Shown here in pieces: positions 8,255 to 16,235 of a stretch of 42,499 nt of DNA. The notes beneath the pieces were generated by a model, which saw nothing but the letters and a program-made list of their open reading frames with translations, did no database searches and was not told where the DNA came from. The position numbers and the translations under genes are program-made. Source of the stretch: Paenibacillus sp. MMS18-CY102 (GTDB lineage Bacteria; Bacillota; Bacilli; Paenibacillales; Paenibacillaceae). Numbering within the stretch: position 1 is the stretch's first letter; the number at the start of each line of letters is the position of its first letter. The DNA lies in assembly GCF_009789195.1 (NCBI RefSeq), contig NZ_WSTC01000043.1:1-42499 (forward strand), in the 5' to 3' direction.

Positions 8255-8306
8255 TACTTCGTCGAACGTTATGCGCATTTTTATAGTTACGGCGGTTTTC
8301 GTTAAG

Positions 8307-9302
8307 CTATTGGATAAAAGGAAACAGCATCTTCTGATTCGTCATCCAAAACATGTTGTCTGCATTAATAACCTTTGTCTCCAGCAAAATAGGCTTATCA
8401 TCCCGTGCATTCGAGAGAAGGGAAACCGCCTGCTGCACGCCAAGGTAGCCGGTACTGAATCCGTTCTGTACGACTAGCTGTTGAATAACGCCGTCTTGCA
8501 GCAGCTCCAGCTGGCCGGTATCACTGCCGAAGGCGACTAGCTTAATCTGGCCCTGCTTGCCTAGCCGTTTCACCTCGTTGGATAACCCAAAGGAGCCCGT
8601 TGACTCCAGTGCTAGTGCACCATCGATTCGCCCACCGTCAAGCAGCTGCTTCGCCGCCTCCCAGCAAGCATCCTTCTGATTCCCGCATGCGCCGCTCTGC
8701 GCCATCGAAATTCCGCTATAGCTTGCAAGCACAGCCCGAATGCCGCTTTCCCGCTGCACCAGATCGGGATCAATTCGGTCCGAACGAAGAATGACGACCG
8801 TCCCCCGGCCATTCAACAGCTTGGCCATCGCCTCTCCCGCCTGCCGCCCCGCTTCTTCATTGTCTACCGATACCGCTGCCTGCACGCCCTTGGCTTGCCG
8901 GACATCGTTCAGTGTCACGACCGGCATGCCTTTGGCCGATGCCTTCGCTGCCACCTCTGACAAAACCTGCTCTGTCGCCGGATCAATGAGGATGGCAGAC
9001 ACGCCGTCGTTCACGGCCCGCAAGGCAGCAGCAAGCTGCTCATCCGCATCATCTGATGGCTCGAATGCAATGTATTCCAGCTGTGCGTCGAATTCCTTCG
9101 CTGCAGCGTCCGCGCCCAGCCGCATCGCCTCGCCCTGCTCGCTCGCATGAACGGGGGCAACTAGCACAATACGCCGAGGCGTCTCCGGCGCCTCTGATGT
9201 AAGCTGCGAAGCAGCGCATGCCGGCAGCAATATCAGAACAAGCAGGAACAACAGCACGGTTCCGATCCTCCATCTGCCGAAACCTTTTGCCTTAAGCTTC
9301 AT
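8307..9302 (-). CDS. Sugar-binding lipoprotein linked to the YesM-type kinase (candidate co-sensor)
   Basis: Lipoprotein of about 331 residues with a periplasmic-binding-protein-4 fold. A hydrophobic signal segment ends in LLPAC, with the lipidated Cys near residue 29. It then shows RIVLVAPVHASEQGEAMRLGADAAAKEF and AILIDPATEQVLSEVAAKASAKGMPVVTLND, the ligand-cleft pattern of the RbsB/YtfQ group. ATG 9302 is chosen over 9323 because AGGAGGT lies 7 nt upstream; it overlaps the kinase gene by 11 bases. Tight linkage to kinase and regulator, with no permease of its own, suggests that it presents sugar to the kinase rather than importing it. The ligand is unknown; galactose-like by context. Confidence 0.75.
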   Translation of the reverse strand: MKLKAKGFGRWRIGTVLLFLLVLILLPACAASQLTSEAPETPRRIVLVAPVHASEQGEAMRLGADAAAKEFDAQLEYIAFEPSDDADEQLAAALRAVNDGVSAILIDPATEQVLSEVAAKASAKGMPVVTLNDVRQAKGVQAAVSVDNEEAGRQAGEAMAKLLNGRGTVVILRSDRIDPDLVQRESGIRAVLASYSGISMAQSGACGNQKDACWEAAKQLLDGGRIDGALALESTGSFGLSNEVKRLGKQGQIKLVAFGSDTGQLELLQDGVIQQLVVQNGFSTGYLGVQQAVSLLSNARDDKPILLETKVINADNMFWMTNQKMLFPFIQ

Positions 9303-11130
9303 CCCCCTGCACCTCCTCGTCACGCTCCCGCACGATCGGCATCGTTACGCGCACCGTCGTCCCTTCCTCCTGCTCACTTTCATAACTGAGCCCATATTGC
9401 GCGCCATAATACAGCCGGATACGGTCATGGACATTATGCACCGCAACGCCCGAACCTGCACTCGTCTCCAAAGATGGTTCGCTTGATCGCACCGCATCAT
9501 TCGAATCCGTCCGGTCCAAAATGCCCGCCAGCTTCTGCGGCGACATTCCGATTCCATTATCCGCAACGACCAGCACAAGAAGCCCGCCCTCTACAGTTGC
9601 ACGAATTTGAATGAGCCCTTCGTCCACCATATATTCAATGCCATGCACGATGGCATTCTCGATCAACGGCTGCAGCACCAGCTTCAGCGTACTGCAGTCT
9701 AGCGCCTCTTCGTCCGCATCGATGGTGAAGGCAAACTTACGCTTAAACCGCATTTGCTGAATGGTCAAATAATGCCGCGCATGCTCCAGCTCCTCACGAA
9801 CGAGTATCGTCGTCTTGCCTTTGCTAAGGCTGATGCGGAAGAGCTTGGACAGCGACGTAATCATCGTGATGACATCCTCGTTCTTGCTCATGCCGACCAT
9901 ACGAACGACTGAATTGAGCGTATTGTATAGAAAATGCGGGTTAATCTGCGCTTGCAGCGCTTCCAGCTCATATTTCCGCTTGGACTCCTGCTCGAAGACG
10001 ATCTGCTTCATCAGTTGCCTGATCTTATCCAGCATCAGGTTAAATCGGCTTGCAAGCTGCACAACCTCAAGCGGACCTTGCACCGGCAGCTCAACCTCGA
10101 AGTCCCCGCGTTCCACCGCCTTCATCGTCACGCCCATCCGCCGAATCGGCCGGGTCAGCATAGCAGCAAGCAGCATGGAAATGAGAATCGCCATAATGAG
10201 CACGACCGCAACGACGCGCACCATGTACCGGTTTACCTCTTGGCGGGTCGTCATAATTTCATCCAGGTAAGAGACGCCTACGACCTTCCAGCCGATATTT
10301 TGCACCGACTTCACCGTATTTAACCGTTTCACGCCATCCGATTCATCCGTATAGCTCGCAACCGAGGTGAGCGCTTGCTCCACGCTCTCGTTACGCAGCC
10401 CCATGTAAATTAACTGCTGCTGCGGATGGAAGACGATATTGCCCGCGCCCTCGTCAATGATATAAACATAACCCTTCTTGCCAAGGCTGATCCGGCTGCT
10501 GAGCTGATTAATTTTTTTGAAATTGATATCGACCAGCAGCACAATATTCATCGGTTTGCCGCCATGCATAACGGTGATGCCTTTGCTCATCGACACGACC
10601 CACTTGTATGTCCCGTTGTACAAATTTTGCACATGCGGCAGCGAGAAGCTCAGATGGTCCGGCACCCGAATCGCCGAGTGGAACCAGCTCTGCTGCGACA
10701 CATGGGCGCTTGCCCGGACGGGCAGTGACGGATGGTTGCGCAATAGCGACCCTTGGGCGTCGAACAGTGCAATCGATACAAGATCGTCGCGGCTGTCCAT
10801 GATCGTATCGAGCTGCTTGGTCAACTCCGCGTCATCCCACTGCCCTTCGGTCAGCATTTTTTTCTCTATCGTCCGGTATAACTGGGACATGCCGTCCACG
10901 TAATCCTCAAGATTGTAGCTCACTTGGTCCACAATCTGCTGCGTGCTCAAATAAACGTTTTGCTCGGCCGTTCGCGAAAACTTGTTATAAAGCAATACCG
11001 CTACGATGGCTACGATGAATAAAATAAAGAGCGAAAACGACCACAATATAATCGATCGAATGCTGCTTCGCTGCACCCATTCGCCCCACCGTAACGGCAG
11101 GATGGCCGAGCGGCTGCCGCCGCGCCTCAT
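9292..11130 (-). CDS. YesM-family sensor histidine kinase
   Basis: Membrane kinase of 612 residues. TM1 is at about 26-49, an extracytoplasmic dCache-like sensor spans about 50-305, and TM2 about 306-326. HAMP follows (TRPIRRMGVTMKAVERGDFEVELPVQ appears in two parts across it). The His-kinase segment has the phosphorylated His in INPHFLYNTLNS near residue 397. The ATPase domain has the N box PLIENAIVHGI and the G1 box VVADNGIGMS. These mark the LytS/YesM class. ATG 11130 overlaps the stop of the response-regulator gene (ATGA), and GGGGAG lies 8 nt upstream. It likely phosphorylates the partner regulator when sugar or the loaded lipoprotein is present. Confidence 0.9.
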   Translation of the reverse strand: MRRGGSRSAILPLRWGEWVQRSSIRSIILWSFSLFILFIVAIVAVLLYNKFSRTAEQNVYLSTQQIVDQVSYNLEDYVDGMSQLYRTIEKKMLTEGQWDDAELTKQLDTIMDSRDDLVSIALFDAQGSLLRNHPSLPVRASAHVSQQSWFHSAIRVPDHLSFSLPHVQNLYNGTYKWVVSMSKGITVMHGGKPMNIVLLVDINFKKINQLSSRISLGKKGYVYIIDEGAGNIVFHPQQQLIYMGLRNESVEQALTSVASYTDESDGVKRLNTVKSVQNIGWKVVGVSYLDEIMTTRQEVNRYMVRVVAVVLIMAILISMLLAAMLTRPIRRMGVTMKAVERGDFEVELPVQGPLEVVQLASRFNLMLDKIRQLMKQIVFEQESKRKYELEALQAQINPHFLYNTLNSVVRMVGMSKNEDVITMITSLSKLFRISLSKGKTTILVREELEHARHYLTIQQMRFKRKFAFTIDADEEALDCSTLKLVLQPLIENAIVHGIEYMVDEGLIQIRATVEGGLLVLVVADNGIGMSPQKLAGILDRTDSNDAVRSSEPSLETSAGSGVAVHNVHDRIRLYYGAQYGLSYESEQEEGTTVRVTMPIVRERDEEVQGDEA

Positions 11131-12791
11131 GTTTGCTGCTCCCCTTCCGCAGCAGAAGCAAGAATCCGGCTTCGGTACTCCTTGGGCGAGATGCCAACCT
11201 GTTTCTTGAAGCAGAAGCTAAAGTAATTCGCATCGGAAATGCCAACGCGCTCTGACACCTCGAACGCTTTCAGCTCGGTTGTGCGAAGCATTTCCTTCGC
11301 CGCTTCCATGCGAGTGTGCATAAGGTATTGCACGAACGTCATTTTGACCTCTTTCTTAAACAATCCGCTAAAGTAGCCTGTGCTGATGTGCAGATAAGCG
11401 CACAGCACCTGAATCGACATGTCCGGGTCAACATAATGCTCCTTCGTATATTGAATCGCCTTCTCGACGATATCTTTGTACGTGTGCTGCCGCTTGCTCG
11501 CAATATGCTTCATCAGGCGCTGGCAAAGATCATGGAACCACCGCTTCGCCTCAGGCAGCCCAGAAAACTTAAATATCTCGGCATGCATCTGGAAGCCAGC
11601 GCCGAACAGGCCATCCAGATCGACATCCGCATCCTTCGCCGTCCGCAGTACGGCCGTTACAACCTCAAGCAGATAAACCTGCATATCGCTGTAGGCATAT
11701 TTCGATTCCAGCAATTCTGAGAATACAGCCTCGACCGCTTCCTCCAGCTCCTCCGCCGTCCCTAGCTTCAAGCTGCGAATGAGTGCCTGCTCCTTCAACT
11801 CATCGAACCGCAGCTTCTCATACCCGCGCCCTTCCACGTCATGGATATAAATGACTCGCTCCGAGCCCAGCACCAGGCGATAATCCAGCGCAAGCAAAGC
11901 ATCGCCATACGAATATTTGACATCCGCAATGTCGGTCACGACAGATCCGACGCCAATCGTTACGGGCAGCTTCAAAAAGTGGACGATGCTCTTCAGGATG
12001 TTCCCGAGCGTCTCCTGCACGTTAACCAGCCAGCCCTCTTTATCCCCCGCATGCGCGTCAATGGCTAGTACAGCAATGCTATCTTGATGAATAAAAGCGG
12101 TTCCAATCCCATTCAAATCAACGAGTTCGCGGGCGATGTTCAGCATTGCGTGCAGCATGAGATCCAGATCGCCCGATTGCCGCAGCGAGTGCCCTGATTG
12201 TTCCGTTGCTTTATCATCCAAAGGATGCAGGGCAATGACCGCAGCCGCATAACGCGAGCCCAGCAGCTGAAGGCCATAATGATTCATCCGCTCTTCGATC
12301 TTCGACCGCGGCAGCTTGCGCGTAAGCAGCGTGGCGAGGAACGTTTCGCGCAGCACAGGCAGGCTCGTCCGATAATGCTCTTGCAGTTGGCGGATATCCT
12401 CACGCTCGGCGACTTCCGTTTCGATTCGGTCACGGATTTTGAGCAAAACCTCCCTGAAGCTTTCAGAAGAGAACGGCTTAAGCAAATATTCATCTACACT
12501 CAGGCGAATCGCTTGCCGCGCGTAATCAAACTCATCGTAGCCGGTGAGAATGACAATCTTAATGAGCGGATGATGGGCGCGCAGCCACTCCGCCAGCTGT
12601 AACCCATTCGTGAAAGGCATGCTGATGTCCGTAATGACAACGTCCAACGCTAGGCGGTCCGCCATCTCCATTGCTTCCTTGCCATTCTCTGCGGTCCCAA
12701 CGATCGTAAATCCGTTTGCTTCCCAATCGATTTCCTGCACGAGGCCTTCGCGAACATCTATCTCGTCATCGACCAACAGCACTCTATACAC
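11127..12791 (-). CDS. YesN-type response regulator with AraC DNA-binding domain
   Basis: Cytoplasmic regulator of about 554 residues. The N-terminal receiver (about 1-120) shows LLVDDE, the phospho-acceptor Asp in VVITDISMPFTNG and the Lys in LLKPFSSE. A long middle region follows, and the C-terminal 100 residues carry two helix-turn-helix motifs (ISTGYFSGLFKKEV, ISDANYFSFCFKKQVG). Start is taken as GTG 12791, because GGAGGG sits 7 nt before it; the upstream in-frame ATGs at 12812 and 12806 overlap or precede this site. First gene of the regulator-kinase-lipoprotein operon. It probably activates mglB through the 21-bp-spaced repeats. Confidence 0.9.
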   Translation of the reverse strand: MYRVLLVDDEIDVREGLVQEIDWEANGFTIVGTAENGKEAMEMADRLALDVVITDISMPFTNGLQLAEWLRAHHPLIKIVILTGYDEFDYARQAIRLSVDEYLLKPFSSESFREVLLKIRDRIETEVAEREDIRQLQEHYRTSLPVLRETFLATLLTRKLPRSKIEERMNHYGLQLLGSRYAAAVIALHPLDDKATEQSGHSLRQSGDLDLMLHAMLNIARELVDLNGIGTAFIHQDSIAVLAIDAHAGDKEGWLVNVQETLGNILKSIVHFLKLPVTIGVGSVVTDIADVKYSYGDALLALDYRLVLGSERVIYIHDVEGRGYEKLRFDELKEQALIRSLKLGTAEELEEAVEAVFSELLESKYAYSDMQVYLLEVVTAVLRTAKDADVDLDGLFGAGFQMHAEIFKFSGLPEAKRWFHDLCQRLMKHIASKRQHTYKDIVEKAIQYTKEHYVDPDMSIQVLCAYLHISTGYFSGLFKKEVKMTFVQYLMHTRMEAAKEMLRTTELKAFEVSERVGISDANYFSFCFKKQVGISPKEYRSRILASAAEGEQQT

Positions 12792-12841
12792 AGATAATCC
12801 CTCCATGAACATTTCGAATTTTATTATTATCGGTTAAAAGC

Positions 12842-12873
12842 AGAAAAATCCACAACCCCTAAGGTTGTGGATT
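12842..12873 (-). terminator. Terminator overlapping the 3' end of the AraC gene
   Basis: On the minus strand AATCCACAACC (12857-12847) pairs with GGTTGTGGATT (12873-12863) around a five-base loop and is followed by a T-run. The AraC stop codon (12859-12861) lies in the loop, so the last codons are part of the stem. It separates the AraC unit from the response-regulator operon. Confidence 0.85.
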
Positions 12874-13836
12874 CGGCCGTTCATCCGTCTTGCGCGTATG
12901 CTTCAAACGGTACGCAAGAGGGGTCAAACCCTTCTGCCGCTTGAAAACTTGGAACAAATAATTACTATTCATAAACCCGTGGCTAATTGCGATCGCTTCC
13001 ACCGTATTCGACGTTTCAACCAAATCCTCGCAAATGCGCTGCAGCCGAAACGCCTCCAAGTAGCTGCTAAACGACTCAATGCCGAACTTATTGAAAATGC
13101 GCTGCAGCTGGCGAACGCTAATCTGAATGCGATCCGCCACCTCCTGTAACGTGAGCGGGCTCGCATAGTTCGCATGCATGTATTGCAGAGCCATCTCGAA
13201 GCGATGGGCCTGAATGTCCCGCGCCGGCAGCAGTTGCTGCCCATTCGGGTCCACCGTCGCTTTGGCTGCCCGGATCAATATTTGAATAAGCGATTGCCGA
13301 ATCGTCGTATACGCGCCCAGTTCGCCAGACCGCCATGCCATATACGCTTGCAGGAAGCTCGCCATCGCATCGTGCTGGTCCATGAAGGGGCGAAGCGGAA
13401 AACCATTTAGCGCTTGAATGCACGCTTCCGACTCACGATTTTCCCACTCCGCTCCCCACTCTTCTGATAATAGGTTGCCGGGAAGTGGCGTAATGTCCAC
13501 ATGCAGGCACAATTCATCCATGCCGCTTCGCGCATCCGCTGTTTGTTGGTGGACGACGCCCGGGCCCGTCAAATAAAACATGCCGCTGCCCAGCTTGTAC
13601 GTCTGGTCAATAAGCGTTACGCTGCCTTTGCCTCGCGGAATGAAATGAAATTCAAACTCCGAATGCTTATGAAACTTAATCAACTGGCCAGGCTTAAACG
13701 TCGTCAGATGCCATTTGAGCACCCGAATCCCATACCGCCCCCACTTGAAATTTAGCTCTAAACGCTCTAGCGCATCCATCTTCTCCTGCATAATTGCAAA
13801 TGGATACGGGCGATGGCTTAATTCAGATAAGCTCAT
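12859..13836 (-). CDS. AraC-family transcriptional regulator with cupin sensor domain
   Basis: Regulator of about 325 residues. The N-terminal half is a cupin-like ligand pocket (KFHKHSEFEFHFIPRGKGSVTL, then GPGVVHQQ). The C-terminal 100 residues have the two AraC helix-turn-helix motifs (LTLQEVADRIQISVRQLQRIFNKFG and VEAIAISHGFMNSNYLFQVFKRQKG, seen as conserved blocks). ATG 13836 is used; TTG 13839 is the only alternative nearby. It overlaps the 3' end of the upstream oxidoreductase gene by 14 bases, so the two form an operon and it probably controls that operon and perhaps the divergent oxidoreductase. The effector is not evident. Confidence 0.85.
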   Translation of the reverse strand: MSLSELSHRPYPFAIMQEKMDALERLELNFKWGRYGIRVLKWHLTTFKPGQLIKFHKHSEFEFHFIPRGKGSVTLIDQTYKLGSGMFYLTGPGVVHQQTADARSGMDELCLHVDITPLPGNLLSEEWGAEWENRESEACIQALNGFPLRPFMDQHDAMASFLQAYMAWRSGELGAYTTIRQSLIQILIRAAKATVDPNGQQLLPARDIQAHRFEMALQYMHANYASPLTLQEVADRIQISVRQLQRIFNKFGIESFSSYLEAFRLQRICEDLVETSNTVEAIAISHGFMNSNYLFQVFKRQKGLTPLAYRLKHTRKTDERPNPQP

Positions 13837-14812
13837 CAAGCTGTACCGCCCTCTTCTCGGCTGCTGAACGGTTAGCTGCTTCCATCAGAGCGGTCAGCTC
13901 CTGCGCCATTCGGATGTTATCCGATGCGGCAGTATTGCGCTGAATATGGCCGACCCATTGCTCGAACGCCGAGCTGCGGCCCACTCCGCGATCAGCCTCG
14001 AGCCATTGCTGCTCGCCCGTATGGCTGCTCCGATACATAATCCGGTCATCCGGCGTACCGTATAGCAGCGACCCTTCCGTGCCATGAAGCTCAATTGTAA
14101 ACGGCGAATGTGCATTCACGAAACCCGCTTCGACTACGCCAATCTCGCCATTTAGGCCAAGCAGCGTCACTACCGCGTTATCTTCAACCTCTTTGCCTAG
14201 CACGTAACCGAACGATGCGCTCACTTGCACCGGCATGCCTAAGAAGAGCCGCGCCAGATACATCGGGTGGCAGCCAAGGTCGATCAAAGCGCCGCCGCCG
14301 CATTGCTCACGGTTATAGAAGTGCTCTGGAAGCCATCCGGCGGTTGCGCCGTTATGGGACAACCGTACGCGCACATACGTGATGCGACCCAGCAGCCCTT
14401 TGTTTACAATCTGCTCAATGGCTGGCGTATACCAATCGTTCAACCGCGGCAGCGATACTGTCAGTTTCACGCCAGTTTTCTCCATAGCTGCTAGAATCGC
14501 GTTCACTTCCGCTGTCGTTAACGCCAGCACCTTCTCGGTGAAAATATGCTTACCAGCCAACGCTGCCTTCACGATCACGTCACGATGCATATTCGTTGGC
14601 GTATCGACCACGACCCCATCGACATCTTCCCTTGCGAGCAGCTCATCCAAATTGGCGACGAATGGCACGCCCAGCTTAGCCGCCGCTTCCGCCCCACGTT
14701 CAGGCAGCTCGTCCCACACCGCAACAACCTCTGTATCCGGGTGATTTAATACGTTTTCTGTATAATCCCAGGCATGTACATGCCAGTAACTAAGCATAGC
14801 GACTCTTATCAT
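13823..14812 (-). CDS. Gfo/Idh/MocA family NAD(P)-dependent oxidoreductase
   Basis: Cytoplasmic dehydrogenase of 329 residues. The N-terminal Rossmann fold begins IRVAMLSYWHVHAWDY, lacking the usual GxGxxG glycines, a variant seen in part of this family. The catalytic-type Lys is in FTEKVLALT. The C-terminal alpha/beta domain includes GGGALIDLGCHPMYLARLFLGMP, where the conserved D and H are present. Such enzymes oxidise or epimerise sugars, inositols and similar polyols with a nicotinamide cofactor. It is co-transcribed with the AraC regulator and divergent from a second member of the family, which suggests successive steps on one sugar; no substrate can be named. Confidence 0.85.
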   Translation of the reverse strand: MIRVAMLSYWHVHAWDYTENVLNHPDTEVVAVWDELPERGAEAAAKLGVPFVANLDELLAREDVDGVVVDTPTNMHRDVIVKAALAGKHIFTEKVLALTTAEVNAILAAMEKTGVKLTVSLPRLNDWYTPAIEQIVNKGLLGRITYVRVRLSHNGATAGWLPEHFYNREQCGGGALIDLGCHPMYLARLFLGMPVQVSASFGYVLGKEVEDNAVVTLLGLNGEIGVVEAGFVNAHSPFTIELHGTEGSLLYGTPDDRIMYRSSHTGEQQWLEADRGVGRSSAFEQWVGHIQRNTAASDNIRMAQELTALMEAANRSAAEKRAVQLDELI

Positions 14813-14956
14813 GTTGGCGAACGCCCCTTTACAATAAAAACTTCACATTTACGACTTTATTCTAAGTTAGCACACCGTATAGCATACGAACACTAGAACT
14901 TAAAGACATAAAAACTATATAATCGCGACATTAAGGACAACTTTTCCTTATCCATA

Positions 14957-14986
14957 TTGACTCCCAATAGGAGCCAAACCTATAGT
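14957..14986 (+). promoter_or_regulatory. SigA-like promoter of the plus-strand oxidoreductase
   Basis: TTGACT (14957-14962), 18-nt spacer, TATAGT (14981-14986), about 40 bases before the start codon. It lies in the 213-bp divergent gap (14813-15025) shared with the AraC/oxidoreductase operon. A minus-strand promoter there is not clear. Confidence 0.55.
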
Positions 14987-15025
14987 TAGGGCGTAATCAA
15001 ATCCAGCTTGACGTGGAGGACAACT

Positions 15026-16111
15026 ATGAGCGGTCTATTACGGGTAGGCATCATTGGATGCGGCGGCATCGCCAACGGCAAACATCTGCCAGCATTGAGC
15101 AAAAACAAGCATGTGGAAATCGTAGCTTTCTGCGACATTGAAGAGGAGCGCGCCGCAGCTGCACAACAGCAGTACGGCAGCGAGGGCTCTCGCATATATA
15201 CGGATTACAAAGAATTGCTCCTCGATGGGAGTATCGATATCGTGCATGTGTTAACGCCGAATGACTCCCATTCTTTCATCACAATCGACTCACTGGAAGC
15301 TGGCAAGCACGTCATGTGCGAGAAGCCGATGGCGAAGACAGCCCAAGAAGGGCGAGCTATGCTGGCAGCGGCCAAGCGGACAGGCAAAAAACTGTCAATC
15401 GGCTACAACAACCGCTTCCGCCCAGATAGCCAGCATCTCAAAAAAGTGTGCGAGAAAGGCGCGCTCGGCGACATCTACTATGCCAAAGCACATGCGATTC
15501 GCCGCCGCGCCGTTCCGACTTGGGGCGTATTCCTCGACGAGGAGAAGCAAGGCGGCGGCCCGCTTATCGATATCGGCACGCATGCCCTCGACCTGACTTT
15601 ATGGATGATGGACAACTATAAACCCGTTTCCGTTACGGGCTCCGTCTTCCATAAGCTCGGCTCCAAGGAAAACGCCGCTAACGCTTGGGGTCCGTGGGAT
15701 CCGGCGAAATTCACGGTCGAGGACTCAGCGGTTGGCTTTATCAAAATGGAAAACGGCGCAACGATCTCGCTTGAAGCGAGCTGGGCGCTTAATTCATTGG
15801 ACATCGACGAGGCAAAATGCACCCTCTGCGGCACGGAGGGCGGCGCGGACATGAAGGGTGGCCTCCGCTTCAATGGGGAAGAAGAAGGGCGCTTATATGT
15901 AAAAGAAGTCGACCTGAAGGCAGGCGGCGTTGCGTTCTATGACGGAGCCTCGGCGAAGGATATCGACGTAGAATGCGCAGCTTGGATCGATGCGGTACGC
16001 TTCGATCGCGAGCCGATCGTGAAGCCGGAGCAAGCGCTCGTCGTAACGGAAATTCTCGAAGCGATCTACACGTCCGCGCGTACGGGCGAGACGGTATATT
16101 TTGGCCGATAA
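15026..16111 (+). CDS. Gfo/Idh/MocA family NAD(P)-dependent oxidoreductase
   Basis: Dehydrogenase of 361 residues. The Rossmann motif VGIIGCGGIANGKHLPAL is at the N-terminus, the conserved EKPMAKT near residue 97, and GGGPLIDIGTHALDLTLWMM carries the active-site D and H. The C-terminal domain is the usual beta-sheet half. ATG 15026 is chosen because GGAGGA lies 5 nt before it; the upstream ATT/ATG-like start at 15008 has no ribosome site. It is divergent from the oxidoreductase-AraC operon and ends at a hairpin. The full motif set distinguishes it from its divergent relative. Substrate not identifiable; sugar or inositol derivative likely. Confidence 0.87.
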   Translation: MSGLLRVGIIGCGGIANGKHLPALSKNKHVEIVAFCDIEEERAAAAQQQYGSEGSRIYTDYKELLLDGSIDIVHVLTPNDSHSFITIDSLEAGKHVMCEKPMAKTAQEGRAMLAAAKRTGKKLSIGYNNRFRPDSQHLKKVCEKGALGDIYYAKAHAIRRRAVPTWGVFLDEEKQGGGPLIDIGTHALDLTLWMMDNYKPVSVTGSVFHKLGSKENAANAWGPWDPAKFTVEDSAVGFIKMENGATISLEASWALNSLDIDEAKCTLCGTEGGADMKGGLRFNGEEEGRLYVKEVDLKAGGVAFYDGASAKDIDVECAAWIDAVRFDREPIVKPEQALVVTEILEAIYTSARTGETVYFGR

Positions 16112-16126
16112 TGCCGAATAGGCTGA

Positions 16127-16165
16127 AAAAGGGAAGGTGCCGCAATCGGCCCTTCCCTTCTTTGC
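16127..16165 (+). terminator. Terminator after the plus-strand oxidoreductase
   Basis: AAGGGAAGG (16129-16137) pairs with CCTTCCCTT (16151-16159). The T-run after it is short and broken, so efficiency is uncertain. Confidence 0.6.
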
Positions 16166-16235
16166 ATTCTCTCCTTCTACTTCATTGCACCTTGCATAAA
16201 TATCAGTTAGTTATGTAAAAGGGGGCTGGCGACGA

